The notes under the pieces: model-generated
Databases searched by the model: none
Told to the model about the DNA's origin: nothing
What the model saw: only the letters and a program-made list of their open reading frames with translations
Shown: positions 1-7,916 of the stretch, in pieces
Position numbering within the stretch: position 1 is the stretch's first letter
Layout of the letters: each line of letters opens with the position of its first letter
Position numbers and translations under genes: made by a program
DNA from: JANYHF01 sp031393505
GTDB taxonomy: Bacteria > Pseudomonadota > Alphaproteobacteria > Rhizobiales > Hyphomicrobiaceae
DNA: 64,000 nucleotides
NCBI GenBank assembly: GCA_031393505.1
Contig: JANMVX010000270.1
Coordinates: 12,542-76,541, forward strand
Reading direction: 5' to 3'

Positions 1-2
1 TC

Positions 3-443
3 ACTGGGCATCCCTCCGAAACGCTAATTCAAGAACTTGATGGCGGAACAATAAAAGACATTGTGCTGACTAAAGACAATGCTATGGTGCCATTCGGTTC
101 CCAGGTTTGGCTCAAAAGTAGTGAGAGTACGTTACGGCTAAAAGCATCTGCCAGAGGACCGCTGACTCGAGTGATCGATTCCGTGCGATCCGCCCTAAAG
201 GAGCCTGATGCAAAAAAATATCAAAAAGCGAGAGTTCGATTTGTAAAGCCTGATAAGACGACAGATAGCGTCGAGTTTGATTTGACAACCGGTAATCCAA
301 TAGATGAAAAATATGTAAAGTCACGTTTGATATCCGACATCGAGCCGATCATGGATGATAGCTCTGATAGTATCGTCGAGCATTTTTCGGATCGGTTAGT
401 TGTTGAATTAAAGGGCCATCGGGCCGCAGGCGGAAGCATTTGA
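3..443 (+). CDS. C-terminal part of unknown soluble protein, cut by window start
   Basis: The reading frame is open from base 3 with no stop, so this is the tail (about 146 residues) of a longer protein whose start lies outside the window; the GTG at 63 is only an internal candidate. The visible part is hydrophilic, has no membrane segment, and is rich in Lys, Asp and Ser. I recognise no family. It overlaps the next gene by one base (TGATG), which suggests translational coupling and a joint role with a membrane protein. The DNA is clearly AT-richer than the rest of the window, which suggests recent acquisition. Function unknown. Confidence 0.7.
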   Translation, partial: TGHPSETLIQELDGGTIKDIVLTKDNAMVPFGSQVWLKSSESTLRLKASARGPLTRVIDSVRSALKEPDAKKYQKARVRFVKPDKTTDSVEFDLTTGNPIDEKYVKSRLISDIEPIMDDSSDSIVEHFSDRLVVELKGHRAAGGSI

Positions 444-1066
444 TGGTGGGTGCAATGAGTATTGATTGGATTGCGCTTCGGTACGAGTTGGGAAGGTGGG
501 CTGCATACAGGCGGATCAATCATCCGTCGATGTCGCTTTACGTATGGGTCTTGCCTCTTCTTCTCTCAGTTCCCGTGACACTGTTATGGGCACTGTTGCC
601 CATCAAGCCATCGCTGGTCGCAACGAGCGGCGGGCTCTTAGCAAGCATCCTAATTGTAGTGGCGACGTTGCCTGGGTTTTACATTGCCGCTCTCGCTGCC
701 GTCGCGACTTTTGATCGACCCGAAATGGACGAAGCGATGCCGGATCCGTGCCCCACTATTCCAGTATTGCGTTCTGGTCGATGGATTGACGCAGAGTTGA
801 CGAGGAGGTCATTTCTGACCTACCTGTTTTCGTATCTATCTATTATGAGTATCTTAGTCGCAGTATTATGTGTCGGAGGCCAGCTGGTAGGGCCATATTT
901 GGTGGCGATTTTGAAGTCGGTAACTAATGTCGCCACGCGCCAGCACATGTCGTGGTATATAGGTTTGTCGTATATGTCTGTCTTACTGTATCTTTGCGCT
1001 AGTATTGCTGTATCGACTCTGCACGGAATCTACTTTATCTCGGAGCGAATGCATCAACCACACTGA
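443..1066 (+). CDS. Unknown four-helix inner-membrane protein
   Basis: A 207-residue protein starting at ATG 443; TTG 440 and ATG 455 are alternatives. I chose 443 because it overlaps the previous stop as TGATG. It has a short cytoplasmic N-terminus, two hydrophobic segments (roughly residues 30-50 and 57-82), a polar loop with the run FDRPEMDEAMPDPCPT, then two more segments (roughly 120-150 and 170-192). I cannot assign a family. The soluble-plus-membrane pairing, the one-base overlap and the low GC are typical of accessory modules, including defence systems, but nothing in the sequence proves such a role. Confidence 0.75.
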   Translation: MVGAMSIDWIALRYELGRWAAYRRINHPSMSLYVWVLPLLLSVPVTLLWALLPIKPSLVATSGGLLASILIVVATLPGFYIAALAAVATFDRPEMDEAMPDPCPTIPVLRSGRWIDAELTRRSFLTYLFSYLSIMSILVAVLCVGGQLVGPYLVAILKSVTNVATRQHMSWYIGLSYMSVLLYLCASIAVSTLHGIYFISERMHQPH

Positions 1067-1102
1067 TTCGCGTAATAGCTTATTCTTGGTAATTGAATCC
1101 CC

Positions 1103-1825
1103 CTACCCCTCATACCGATACCCCACCCCTCTGACCGTCACGATCACCTCCGGACGCGCCGGATCCCGCTCGATCTTCGCCCGCAGCCGCGAAATCCGGA
1201 TGTCCAAACTCCGGTCCAGCGGGGTCCACCCCCGCCCATGCGCCAGCAGCACCAGTTCGTCGCGCGACAGTGCCCGGTTCGGATGCCCGGCGAACACAGC
1301 CAGCAGGCTCTGCTCCATCAGCGTCAGCGGGATCGGCGCACCGGCGCCCGACACCAGCCGCCGGCTCGCGGGGTCGTAGCGGCAGTCGCCGAAGCGGGCG
1401 CCCTGCCCCTCCAGCCGTCCCTGCTCCAGCCCGCGCGCCACCGACAACCGCCGCAAGATCGCTTTTACCCGCGCCAACACTTCGCACAACTCCGCCGGTT
1501 TGGCCAGGCAGTCGTCGGCGCCGGCTTCCAGACTGCAGATGCGGGCGAGGCAGTCGGCGCCCGAGGCCAGCATCAGGATGCCGAAGCGGTTGCGGGCGCT
1601 GAGGCGGCGGGCCAGCGCCAGGGGGTCGGCGTCGGGCAAGTCGTCGTCGAGGATGACCAGGTCGGCGCCGCGCTCGCCAAGCAGGCGGTCGAGGCGGTAG
1701 GCGCTGGCGACCGGGGAGAGGGCGAAGCCGTGCTCGGTGAGATAGGCGTCCATCGGGACGGAGCGGGCGGGATCGGGGGAGAGGACGGCGAGGTGCGCGG
1801 CGCGTTGCCGACTATCGAAGGGCAT
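1103..1825 (-). CDS. OmpR/PhoB-type response regulator
   Basis: A 240-residue two-domain regulator. The N-terminal receiver has the phospho-acceptor at about D60 (ILDDDLPD) and the conserved lysine at about K109 (LAKPAE). The C-terminal half is a winged-helix DNA-binding domain ending in VRGVGYRYEG, the usual OmpR-family finish. Start chosen at ATG 1825 (MPFDSRQ), since the longer upstream reading has no family character. No histidine kinase is adjacent. The gene upstream on the same strand is a lone Hpt protein, so the two may share a phosphorelay, but that is inference. Receiver and DNA-binding assignment is firm; target genes are unknown. Confidence 0.92.
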   Translation of the reverse strand: MPFDSRQRAAHLAVLSPDPARSVPMDAYLTEHGFALSPVASAYRLDRLLGERGADLVILDDDLPDADPLALARRLSARNRFGILMLASGADCLARICSLEAGADDCLAKPAELCEVLARVKAILRRLSVARGLEQGRLEGQGARFGDCRYDPASRRLVSGAGAPIPLTLMEQSLLAVFAGHPNRALSRDELVLLAHGRGWTPLDRSLDIRISRLRAKIERDPARPEVIVTVRGVGYRYEG

Positions 1826-2076
1826 GGCGAACTCAACTCCATCATGTTTCGGCTCTGAAACATGGGTCGCGGCGGGGCGACGGTTGGTTCGAAACTGTGT
1901 TGCGACGCGCCCGGCCCCATAGACCAGATGGGAGGCGATGCAACGGTCGCCAAGAGGGCCGGGGCAAATATTGTTGCGCGGAATTACCGCGCGCGATCCG
2001 TGGCTTACGCGGAAGTGCGGGTGGCGCAACGGGGCGCATCGTGGACACAACAGGACGCAACAGCCAGTGCCTTGAT

Positions 2077-2493
2077 TCAACAGCGCGGGAGCGTGCTCTT
2101 CGGCGTGGCGGCGGCGATGGCCTGGCGCGTCTCCAGAATGAGCGTGGCGATGGCGAGCGCGGCGTCATGCATCTGCATCACGGTGCCGGCGGCCTCGGGT
2201 CCCTCGAACTGCTTGCAGACCTGCGCCAGCCGGAAAGCGCCCAAGTTGAGCGAGACGCCCTTCAGGGTGTGCACGGCCATGCGCCAGGATTTGCAATCGT
2301 GGGCGGCTTTCAGGTCGGCGACATACTTGGGCGTTTCGGCCAGGAACAGCTCCAGAACCTCGTTGCGCAGCACCGGATCGCCGAGCGTTTGGTGGTCCAG
2401 ATGTCGCAAATCGAGCAGCGGCTGGCCTTCGAGCGCCACGGGGGTGGGCGCGTCCATCTCGGATCCGAAACTCTGCATGCCTGAGCGTTCCAT
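2077..2493 (-). CDS. Stand-alone Hpt (histidine phosphotransfer) protein
   Basis: A 138-residue protein with one Hpt four-helix domain. The phospho-accepting histidine is about H75 in the motif HTLKGVSLNLGA, matching the family pattern HxLKGxxxxxG. There is no kinase or receiver domain, so it would shuttle phosphate between a hybrid kinase and a response regulator in the cytoplasm. It lies 251 bp upstream of an OmpR-type regulator on the same strand and is divergent from a TipN-like polarity gene. ATG 2493 has a GAAGG sequence about 12 nt upstream. The N-terminal 25 residues are outside the domain, so a later start is possible. Confidence 0.88.
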   Translation of the reverse strand: MERSGMQSFGSEMDAPTPVALEGQPLLDLRHLDHQTLGDPVLRNEVLELFLAETPKYVADLKAAHDCKSWRMAVHTLKGVSLNLGAFRLAQVCKQFEGPEAAGTVMQMHDAALAIATLILETRQAIAAATPKSTLPRC

Positions 2494-2806
2494 CTCTGCG
2501 CCTTCGGGATTTCCCGTAACACACCCGCTGAGAGCCAGTTTTAGCCACCGTGCGCTAAAGTCCGGTTAAGGCCGGGCGCATTCCCAGCGCGACCACCACG
2601 ATTCCGCCAAAAACCACGGCGACTGATAGACCGAACCTGGGTTTATGCCATGCTATCAACAGGATTGTTGCGTACGGTTTATGCAACCGTGGCATTGCGG
2701 CTGGGCGTGGCCGGATGACTAGGCTAGGCTGGAGACCGTCGCATCGGGGGCTGATGCAACCGGTCGGTCTGCGTGGCCTGCGATGAGTTTCTGGGGGACG
2801 TTGCCG
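2494..2806. promoter_or_regulatory. Divergent intergenic region with CtrA-like box
   Basis: This 313-bp gap separates the Hpt gene (leftward) from the TipN-like gene (rightward) and must contain both promoters. At 2555-2569 it holds CTAA, seven bases, TTAA. The CtrA consensus in alphaproteobacteria is TTAA-N7-TTAA, so this is one base off. Short matches of this kind occur by chance, so it is only a candidate operator. I see no RNA gene or repeat in the gap. Confidence 0.3.
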
Positions 2807-5242
2807 ATGGCTCTCGAGCCGCAAACAGGGCCGCAGGCGATCATGCCAGGTGCGCAAGGCGCCGGGCCGCGTCCGCTGGCGCCCGAGCCGGCCGACGCCG
2901 CTTATGAGGACCTTGGCGGCAACGGCGGTCCGGTTCGCCGCATGCGGACGCGCAATGACGCCGCCCCGCGCGTCGGCCGCCGCCGCACCGGCCCGGCACG
3001 CGAGCGCATCGCCGCCAATGACGACGCGCCCTCCATCGGCACGCTGATCTATTCGCTGCAGCAGCAACCCTCCGGCGCGCCGTTCTACTACGCCGCCATC
3101 GGGACGGGGATCTGGGCCATCCTGGGCCTGCTGCTCGGCTACGGCCTGATCGTCAGCGGCCTGAAGCCCACCGACCATCTGCTGGACGTGCTGACCCGCC
3201 CCGCCACCATCGCGGCGGTGGCGCTGATCGTGGCGCCGATCGCCGTCATCTGGTTCCTCGCCCTGCTGATCTGGCGCGCGCACGAACTGCGCCTGATGTC
3301 GTCGGCCATGACCGAGGTGGCGCTGCGGCTGGCCGAGCCGGACCGCATGGCCGAGCAGTCGATCGCGGCGCTGGGCCAGTCCGTGCGCCGGCAGGTGTCG
3401 GCCATGAACGACGCCATTTCGCGCGCCATTGGCCGGGCTGGCGAGCTCGAGGTGCTGGTGCACAACGAGGTTTCGGCGCTGGAGCGCTCCTACGACGAGA
3501 ACGAGAACCGCATCCGCAACCTGATCGACGAACTGGTCAGCGAGCGCGAGGCGCTCTCGAGCGGGTCGGACCGCATCGCCGATACCTTGAAGGGCGTCGG
3601 CCAGCAGATTTCCGAGAACATTTTTCAGGCCGGCGCCCAGGTGGCCGAGGAGCTGTCGGATCGCGGCAATGTGCTGCAATCCTCACTGTCCATGATCAGC
3701 CAGCGCGTCGGGTCCGAACTTCCGATATTGCTGGAGAAACTGTCGCGCGAGCAGGAGCGCCTGTCGGAAGTCGTGGTCGGGGCGACCACCAATCTCGACC
3801 AGCTGCAGGAAGCCCTGGACGACCGCACCACGCGGCTGGACTCGAGCATCGGCATGCGCACCAAGCAGCTGCAGGGCGTGCTGCAGGAGTATTCGACCAC
3901 CATCGACGGCGCCATCGCCGAGCACGCCGACACGCTGCAGAATCGTTTGGGCGAGTTGACCCAGGCGATCGAAAACACCAATACGCATATTGCCGACGTC
4001 CTGTCCGGCCGCACCGACGCCCTGGACGCCGCGCTGGTGGAACGAACCAAGGCCATCGATCACGCCTTCGCCACCCGCATGGCCGAGATCGACGAGAGCA
4101 TCGAGCGCTCCAGCCTCGCGGTGGAAAGCGCTATTTCGCGCGGCCTGAAATCCGTCGAAGCGGCGGTCGCCGAGGGCGCGAGCGTGGTCGATGGCGCCAT
4201 CGGCAACCGCGTCGATCTCTTGCGCTCGGCACTGGAGCGGCACGCCGGCGCCATGGGCACGACGCTGCGTCAGCAGTCCGAGCAACTGGAGACCACATTG
4301 GTCCAGGGCCTGGACGCCATGCGCCGCAATTCCGAAACAATCGCCACGCAGTCGGCGCAAACGGTGAGCGGCCTGTCGCAGCAGGGGCGCATGCTCAAGG
4401 ATGTGTCGGAGGGCCTGCTCAATCAACTGCAGAGCCTTGTCGACCGTTTCGATCAGCAGAACCGCATCGTCACGCAGGCGTCTACCTCGCTCGAAGCCTC
4501 GCACGGGCGGTTGACGAACACCTCGCGGGACATGGCTGGCCAGCTTGGCAAGCTGTCGCAAGACATCAACGCGATGACCGCCAACGTGCAAACCCACCTT
4601 GAGCAACTGCCGGCCGCCGCACGCGAAAGCGCCAGCGGGGTCCGGCTGGCCTTGCAGGACCAGATCCGGGCGCTCGACCAGTTGACATCGGTGTCGCGCG
4701 AACAGCGAACCATGCGCGATGTCATGCCGACGGACAACCAGGACCTGTTGATGCGGCGCACGCCGCCAACCCAGTTGCCGCCTCCTGTGTCACTCGCAGC
4801 CCTGCCCGTTTCGAGCGGCACCGGCCGTGACGCCTGGTCGCTCGGCGATCTTCTGGCCCGCGCCTCGCGCGACGAGGCCGACGCGCCGCCTGCCCACCAG
4901 GCGCGCCCGGCTGGCATCGACCTCGGCGCTATCGCCGCCGCCATCGACCCCATGACCGCCGCAACAGCCTGGGCGCGCCACCGTATTGGTGAGCGGGGCG
5001 TCATCAACCGCATGATCTATACCTTGAGCGGTCAGCTGACGTTCGATCAGATCGCTTCCCGGCTGCGCATGGATGCCGACTTTCGCAACATGGCCGACCG
5101 CTACATCGCTGATTTCGAGCGTGTGCTGACCCAGGCCGAACAGCGCGATCCCACCGGCCAGGCGCTGTTGTCGCAGATGCAGACCGAGACCGGACGCGTG
5201 TTCCTGCTGCTGGCCCATGCCAGCGGGCGTGTCGGGCAGTAA
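2807..5242 (+). CDS. TipN-like membrane-anchored coiled-coil polarity protein
   Basis: About 811 residues. The order is: a basic, proline-rich N-terminus; two adjacent transmembrane segments (roughly residues 95-120 and 130-160); then a very long alpha-helical coiled-coil region (about 170-640) made of degenerate repeats such as LQEALDDRTTRLDSSI and NRLGELTQAIENTN; then a proline-rich linker and a compact C-terminal domain. This architecture matches alphaproteobacterial TipN-type polar localisation factors, often annotated as apolipoprotein- or kinesin-like. I chose ATG 2807 because GGGGGA lies at ideal distance; ATG 2783 is in frame but has no ribosome site. The TipN function is inferred from architecture, not from diagnostic residues. 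Confidence 0.75.
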   Translation: MALEPQTGPQAIMPGAQGAGPRPLAPEPADAAYEDLGGNGGPVRRMRTRNDAAPRVGRRRTGPARERIAANDDAPSIGTLIYSLQQQPSGAPFYYAAIGTGIWAILGLLLGYGLIVSGLKPTDHLLDVLTRPATIAAVALIVAPIAVIWFLALLIWRAHELRLMSSAMTEVALRLAEPDRMAEQSIAALGQSVRRQVSAMNDAISRAIGRAGELEVLVHNEVSALERSYDENENRIRNLIDELVSEREALSSGSDRIADTLKGVGQQISENIFQAGAQVAEELSDRGNVLQSSLSMISQRVGSELPILLEKLSREQERLSEVVVGATTNLDQLQEALDDRTTRLDSSIGMRTKQLQGVLQEYSTTIDGAIAEHADTLQNRLGELTQAIENTNTHIADVLSGRTDALDAALVERTKAIDHAFATRMAEIDESIERSSLAVESAISRGLKSVEAAVAEGASVVDGAIGNRVDLLRSALERHAGAMGTTLRQQSEQLETTLVQGLDAMRRNSETIATQSAQTVSGLSQQGRMLKDVSEGLLNQLQSLVDRFDQQNRIVTQASTSLEASHGRLTNTSRDMAGQLGKLSQDINAMTANVQTHLEQLPAAARESASGVRLALQDQIRALDQLTSVSREQRTMRDVMPTDNQDLLMRRTPPTQLPPPVSLAALPVSSGTGRDAWSLGDLLARASRDEADAPPAHQARPAGIDLGAIAAAIDPMTAATAWARHRIGERGVINRMIYTLSGQLTFDQIASRLRMDADFRNMADRYIADFERVLTQAEQRDPTGQALLSQMQTETGRVFLLLAHASGRVGQ

Positions 5243-5430
5243 GGCCGCGATTCGAGATCTCCCTGTTCGTTGCGTGCGAATCTTCCTTGACAGTTAAGCC
5301 TTTGGGGAATCAACTTTGATTCAGTATGGTTACTAGCGCCGTAGAGCGTCAGCCATACGCGCAGCGCGAACGCTTCCAACCAGAGGGGCGGCGCGCACAC
5401 TGGGGGAATATTGCGAAGGGGGTCCGGACC

Positions 5431-5742
5431 ATGTCCGCACGCAATCGCCAAGGGATCGCCGACGGCGCATCTGGGAGCCAAGGGCCCGACGCTCGCGCGC
5501 CAGATGGCGCCCAATCCTGGACCTATGGTTTGCTCGCACTGCAATGGGGCGCTGGCCTGTTCATTTTTCTCTCGATCTTGCCGTTCGCTAGCCCAAACCT
5601 GATCTGGGCCCTGGGGATCGGCGGCGGACTGGTGCTGATCGCGAACACGGCAAGCGTCCTAGGGTGGACCAATTTTGTCCTCCGTGACCGTCGGGCAGTG
5701 TACGATTTGGACGCAAGCTCGGTCGATCACGTCCGGAAGTAG
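5431..5742 (+). CDS. Small two-helix membrane protein, unknown
   Basis: A 103-residue protein with a hydrophilic N-terminus (about 30 residues) followed by two hydrophobic helices (about residues 34-52 and 57-79) and a short charged tail. The start at ATG 5431 is supported by a strong GAAGGGGG at 5415-5422; the in-frame upstream extension to 5326 looks non-coding. It follows the TipN-like gene by 188 bp on the same strand but may have its own promoter. No family recognised. Confidence 0.6.
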   Translation: MSARNRQGIADGASGSQGPDARAPDGAQSWTYGLLALQWGAGLFIFLSILPFASPNLIWALGIGGGLVLIANTASVLGWTNFVLRDRRAVYDLDASSVDHVRK

Positions 5743-5883
5743 CGCCAGCGCCGTCTGCCAGCGACGTAACAGTCCCCTACAGTAAGCCGACTGCGTTGGA
5801 CGCCCACGACGGCGGCTACGCTCTGGTGCGCGCGATGCGGCTGCTCCGTTGATGTCGTGGAACGCTCCTGGCGGCGGCATATC

Positions 5884-6507
5884 TCAAACCAGCACCGCGT
5901 TGAAGCTGATGGAGATCCGATCCTCGCGCGCCCGGTTCATCGGCACCTCGTGGCGCAGCCAGCTCTCCCACAGGAGCACCGTCCCCGCCTCGGGCTGGAT
6001 GGACTGAAAGCTTTTGTTGTGCGGCCCCGCCTTGGCTTTTCGCGGCGGCGCGGCCATCATCTTGTCCAGCCGCGGATCTTCGAAGCGGATGGCGCTCGCC
6101 CCGTCCGGCACGTCGACATAGATGGTGCCCGAGATGACGGAGTTGGTGTGGATGTGCCCGGTGTGGCTGCCGCCCGGCTCCAGGATGTTGATCCAGATCG
6201 AGTCGACCACGGGTTCGTGCCCGCGCATGTCAAAGTCGAGGGCCTTGGCAAATTCGGTGAGGTGGGGCGCGAGGCGCTCGCACAGGCTGGCGATGGTGGG
6301 CGCGCGATCGGGGAGGTCAGAGATCGAGTCATAGGAGGTGTAGCCCATATATCCCGCCTCCTGCGACCACGCCTGCCCCGCGGCGTCCTCCATGGCGGTG
6401 CCGCGGCAGGCGATGCGGAGGGCGTCGAGGAAGCCGGGAAGATCCGGCCCGGAGAGCTGGGCGCGGTAGAGCGAGGTGGCGAACAGGTGGGTGATGGGGG
6501 CGGGCAT
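5884..6507 (-). CDS. Putative 2OG-Fe(II) oxygenase (TIGR02466-type)
   Basis: A 207-residue protein resembling the conserved family TIGR02466 / 2OG-FeII_Oxy_5. The jelly-roll core shows the candidate iron motif HTGHIH (H118, H120), a distal histidine in LRHEVPMN (about H186) and the 2-oxoglutarate-binding arginine in DRISISFN (about R197). The length is usual for the family. The substrate is unknown; relatives are often linked to modification of small molecules or proteins. It stands alone on the minus strand, convergent with the upstream small membrane protein gene. The family call is good; catalysis is inferred from the ligands. Confidence 0.82.
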   Translation of the reverse strand: MPAPITHLFATSLYRAQLSGPDLPGFLDALRIACRGTAMEDAAGQAWSQEAGYMGYTSYDSISDLPDRAPTIASLCERLAPHLTEFAKALDFDMRGHEPVVDSIWINILEPGGSHTGHIHTNSVISGTIYVDVPDGASAIRFEDPRLDKMMAAPPRKAKAGPHNKSFQSIQPEAGTVLLWESWLRHEVPMNRAREDRISISFNAVLV

Positions 6508-6564
6508 GGGGTGGCCTGAGCGATGTGATCGGAATTGGTGTAGGCCCCGTATTATATGATGGGG

Positions 6565-6717
6565 GCCTCGGTGTCAGGAACTTGCGGCTCGCAAGTGCCT
6601 GACACCCAGTCAACTGCCGCTCCGCCAATTTACTGGGTGTCAGGCACTTGTTGCTTGAAGGCCTTAACGAGACTACGGCCACCTGTCCAAGCGCAACAAG
6701 TTCCTGACACCGAGCCC
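6565..6717. repeat. Compound palindrome of four alternating 14-mers
   Basis: Four copies of a 14-base word occur in alternating orientation: GTGTCAGGAACTTG (6571-6584), CAAGTGCCTGACAC (6592-6605), GTGTCAGGCACTTG (6637-6650) and CAAGTTCCTGACAC (6697-6710). The outer pair is perfectly complementary and so is the inner pair, so two nested or adjacent hairpins can form. The right end is only 7 nt upstream of the DoxX-like start codon, so it occupies that gene's leader. The word family recurs at 35618-35694. It resembles REP-type elements mobilised by RAYT transposases; no transposase is present. Confidence 0.85.
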
Positions 6718-6723
6718 GACCTC

Positions 6724-7119
6724 ATGCCGCGCCCATCCACCCGTGACGCCCTGCGTTGGCTGCTGGCCGCGTTCTACCTCGCCGCCGGGATTGTGCATCT
6801 GCGTTTCCCCGATGGCTTCCTGCCGATCGTGCCGGACTGGGTGCCGATGCCACACGCGGTTGTGCTGGGGACAGGGGTTGCCGAAATCGCCGGAGCGATT
6901 GGGCTGATGACGCAGCGCTTGCGCTGGTGGGCCGGGGTGGGGCTGGCCGCCTATGCGGTCGCCGTGTTCCCGGCCAACATCAAGCACGCGGTTGAGGGCG
7001 TGACGGTGGCGGGCGTGAAGCTGGGCTGGTGGTATCATGGGCCTCGGCTGGTGTTGCAGCCGGTGCTGGTGTGGTGGGCGTTGTGGGTGGGGCGGGTGGT
7101 GCGGTGGCCGTGGGGGTGA
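6724..7119 (+). CDS. DoxX-like integral membrane protein
   Basis: A 131-residue protein with four predicted transmembrane helices and the opening pattern RWLLAAFYLAAGIVHLRFPDGFLPIVPDW, shortened here to RWLLAAFYLAAGIVHL, typical of DoxX/DoxD-like family members. Such proteins are linked to quinone-dependent or thiol redox functions, but the role of this subfamily is unsettled. Start at ATG 6724; no clear Shine-Dalgarno, because the sequence just upstream is the arm of a palindromic repeat (6697-6714). That suggests the repeat has replaced or moved next to the original leader. Family call good, substrate unknown. Confidence 0.78.
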   Translation: MPRPSTRDALRWLLAAFYLAAGIVHLRFPDGFLPIVPDWVPMPHAVVLGTGVAEIAGAIGLMTQRLRWWAGVGLAAYAVAVFPANIKHAVEGVTVAGVKLGWWYHGPRLVLQPVLVWWALWVGRVVRWPWG

Positions 7120-7164
7120 TGAAAATCCAATCTCTCAACTGGCTCAGAATCCGCAGCTCCATCG

Positions 7165-7300
7165 CCTTCTCCCTGGGAGAAGGTGCCCAAAGGGCGGATG
7201 AGGGGATTGCGCGCGGGGTGTCGTACCAGCCGTGCCACGACTGCACGCGCAACCCCCTCATCCGGCGCTGAAACGCGCCACCTTCTCCCACGGGAGAAGG
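7165..7300. repeat. Palindromic repeat, short form of the multi-hairpin family
   Basis: The stretch is one large imperfect inverted repeat. Each end is a small hairpin (CCTTCTCCCTGGGAGAAGG at 7165-7183; CCTTCTCCCACGGGAGAAGG at 7281-7300). Inside these, CGGATGAGGGG pairs with CCCCCTCATCCGG, and GCGCGC tracts follow. The terminal hairpins and the CTCATCCGGCGC motif are shared with the longer repeats at 17848, 30483, 54391 and 59981. No ORF of note. It lies between DoxX-like and toxin-antitoxin genes. Confidence 0.8.
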
Positions 7301-7342
7301 AAGACCGTGGCTGGCGGCTGGACCCTGTGGTAGATTTGAGCG

Positions 7343-7543
7343 ATGACGACCTTGGAAGCCATCCAGCGATCCATCGAGCGGCTGACGCCGGAGGAGATCG
7401 CACGACTGAACGCTTGGATCGATGAGCTTCAGGAGAAGTTGTTCGACGAGGCCATCGAGCGTGGCGTGAAAGCGGGCAAGTTGGACGCCTTGGCCGATAA
7501 AGCCATCGCAGATCACAGGGCCGGACGAACGCGCCCGCGATGA
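7343..7543 (+). CDS. Antitoxin of ParE/RelE-type pair
   Basis: A 66-residue, mostly helical, charged protein with the opening MTTLEAIQRSIERLTPEEIARLNAWI, here given only as its core ERLTPEEIARLNAW, a pattern common in small antitoxins that precede RelE/ParE-like toxins. It has no obvious ribbon-helix-helix motif. The basic C-terminus (AGRTRPR) could contact DNA or the toxin. Its stop overlaps the toxin start by 4 bp (ATGA), the usual coupling in type II modules. Identification rests mainly on the neighbour and size. Confidence 0.7.
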   Translation: MTTLEAIQRSIERLTPEEIARLNAWIDELQEKLFDEAIERGVKAGKLDALADKAIADHRAGRTRPR

Positions 7544-7794
7544 AGCATAGCGCGAACGGGGATTTCTGGGACGCCTACAACCGGCTTCCCGTTCGCGTTC
7601 AGCGGGCTGCTGATAAGAACCACAAGCTGCTTGAAGCTGATCCGAACCATCCCTCGCTTCATTTCAAGAAGGTTGGACGCTATTGGTCCGTGCGCGCTGG
7701 TAAGGGCTATCGGGCTGTTGCGGTCGAGCACGACGGTGACTTCATCTGGTTCTGGATCGGGCCGCATGATGAGTACGAGCGGTTGATCCGTTGA
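7540..7794 (+). CDS. RelE/ParE-family toxin
   Basis: An 84-residue protein with the RelE/ParE-like fold signature: an N-terminal helix pair (FWDAYNRLPVRVQRAADKNH), then beta strands with LHFKKVGRYWSVRAGKGYRA and ending FIWFWIGPHDEYERLI. This is the arrangement of HigB/RelE-like plasmid stabilisation toxins, which cleave mRNA at the ribosome or poison gyrase. Which activity applies cannot be told from sequence. The two genes overlap by 4 bp as a typical type II toxin-antitoxin operon within a small accessory strip. Confidence 0.82.
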   Translation: MKHSANGDFWDAYNRLPVRVQRAADKNHKLLEADPNHPSLHFKKVGRYWSVRAGKGYRAVAVEHDGDFIWFWIGPHDEYERLIR

Positions 7795-7916
7795 GGTCTG
7801 CAGTCTGCTGATTGGTGGGGTTGTGGCGAGTATGGGCGGGCTGCTGGCTACGAGGAATGTGAAGCACTTGCCGGTGCGGATTGTTGATCCGTGGGCGGCG
7901 TGAGGTGATGCGACAT

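Noticed and set aside
2555..3679. A 374-codon minus-strand frame opposite the start of the TipN-like gene
   Set aside because: Antisense shadow of the coiled-coil gene; Gln/Arg/Asp/His-rich, no ribosome site or domain.
7165..7300. Possible CRISPR-like repeats in the repeat-rich strips
   Set aside because: The repeated words are palindromic and irregularly spaced with no equal-length spacers; no cas genes are present.
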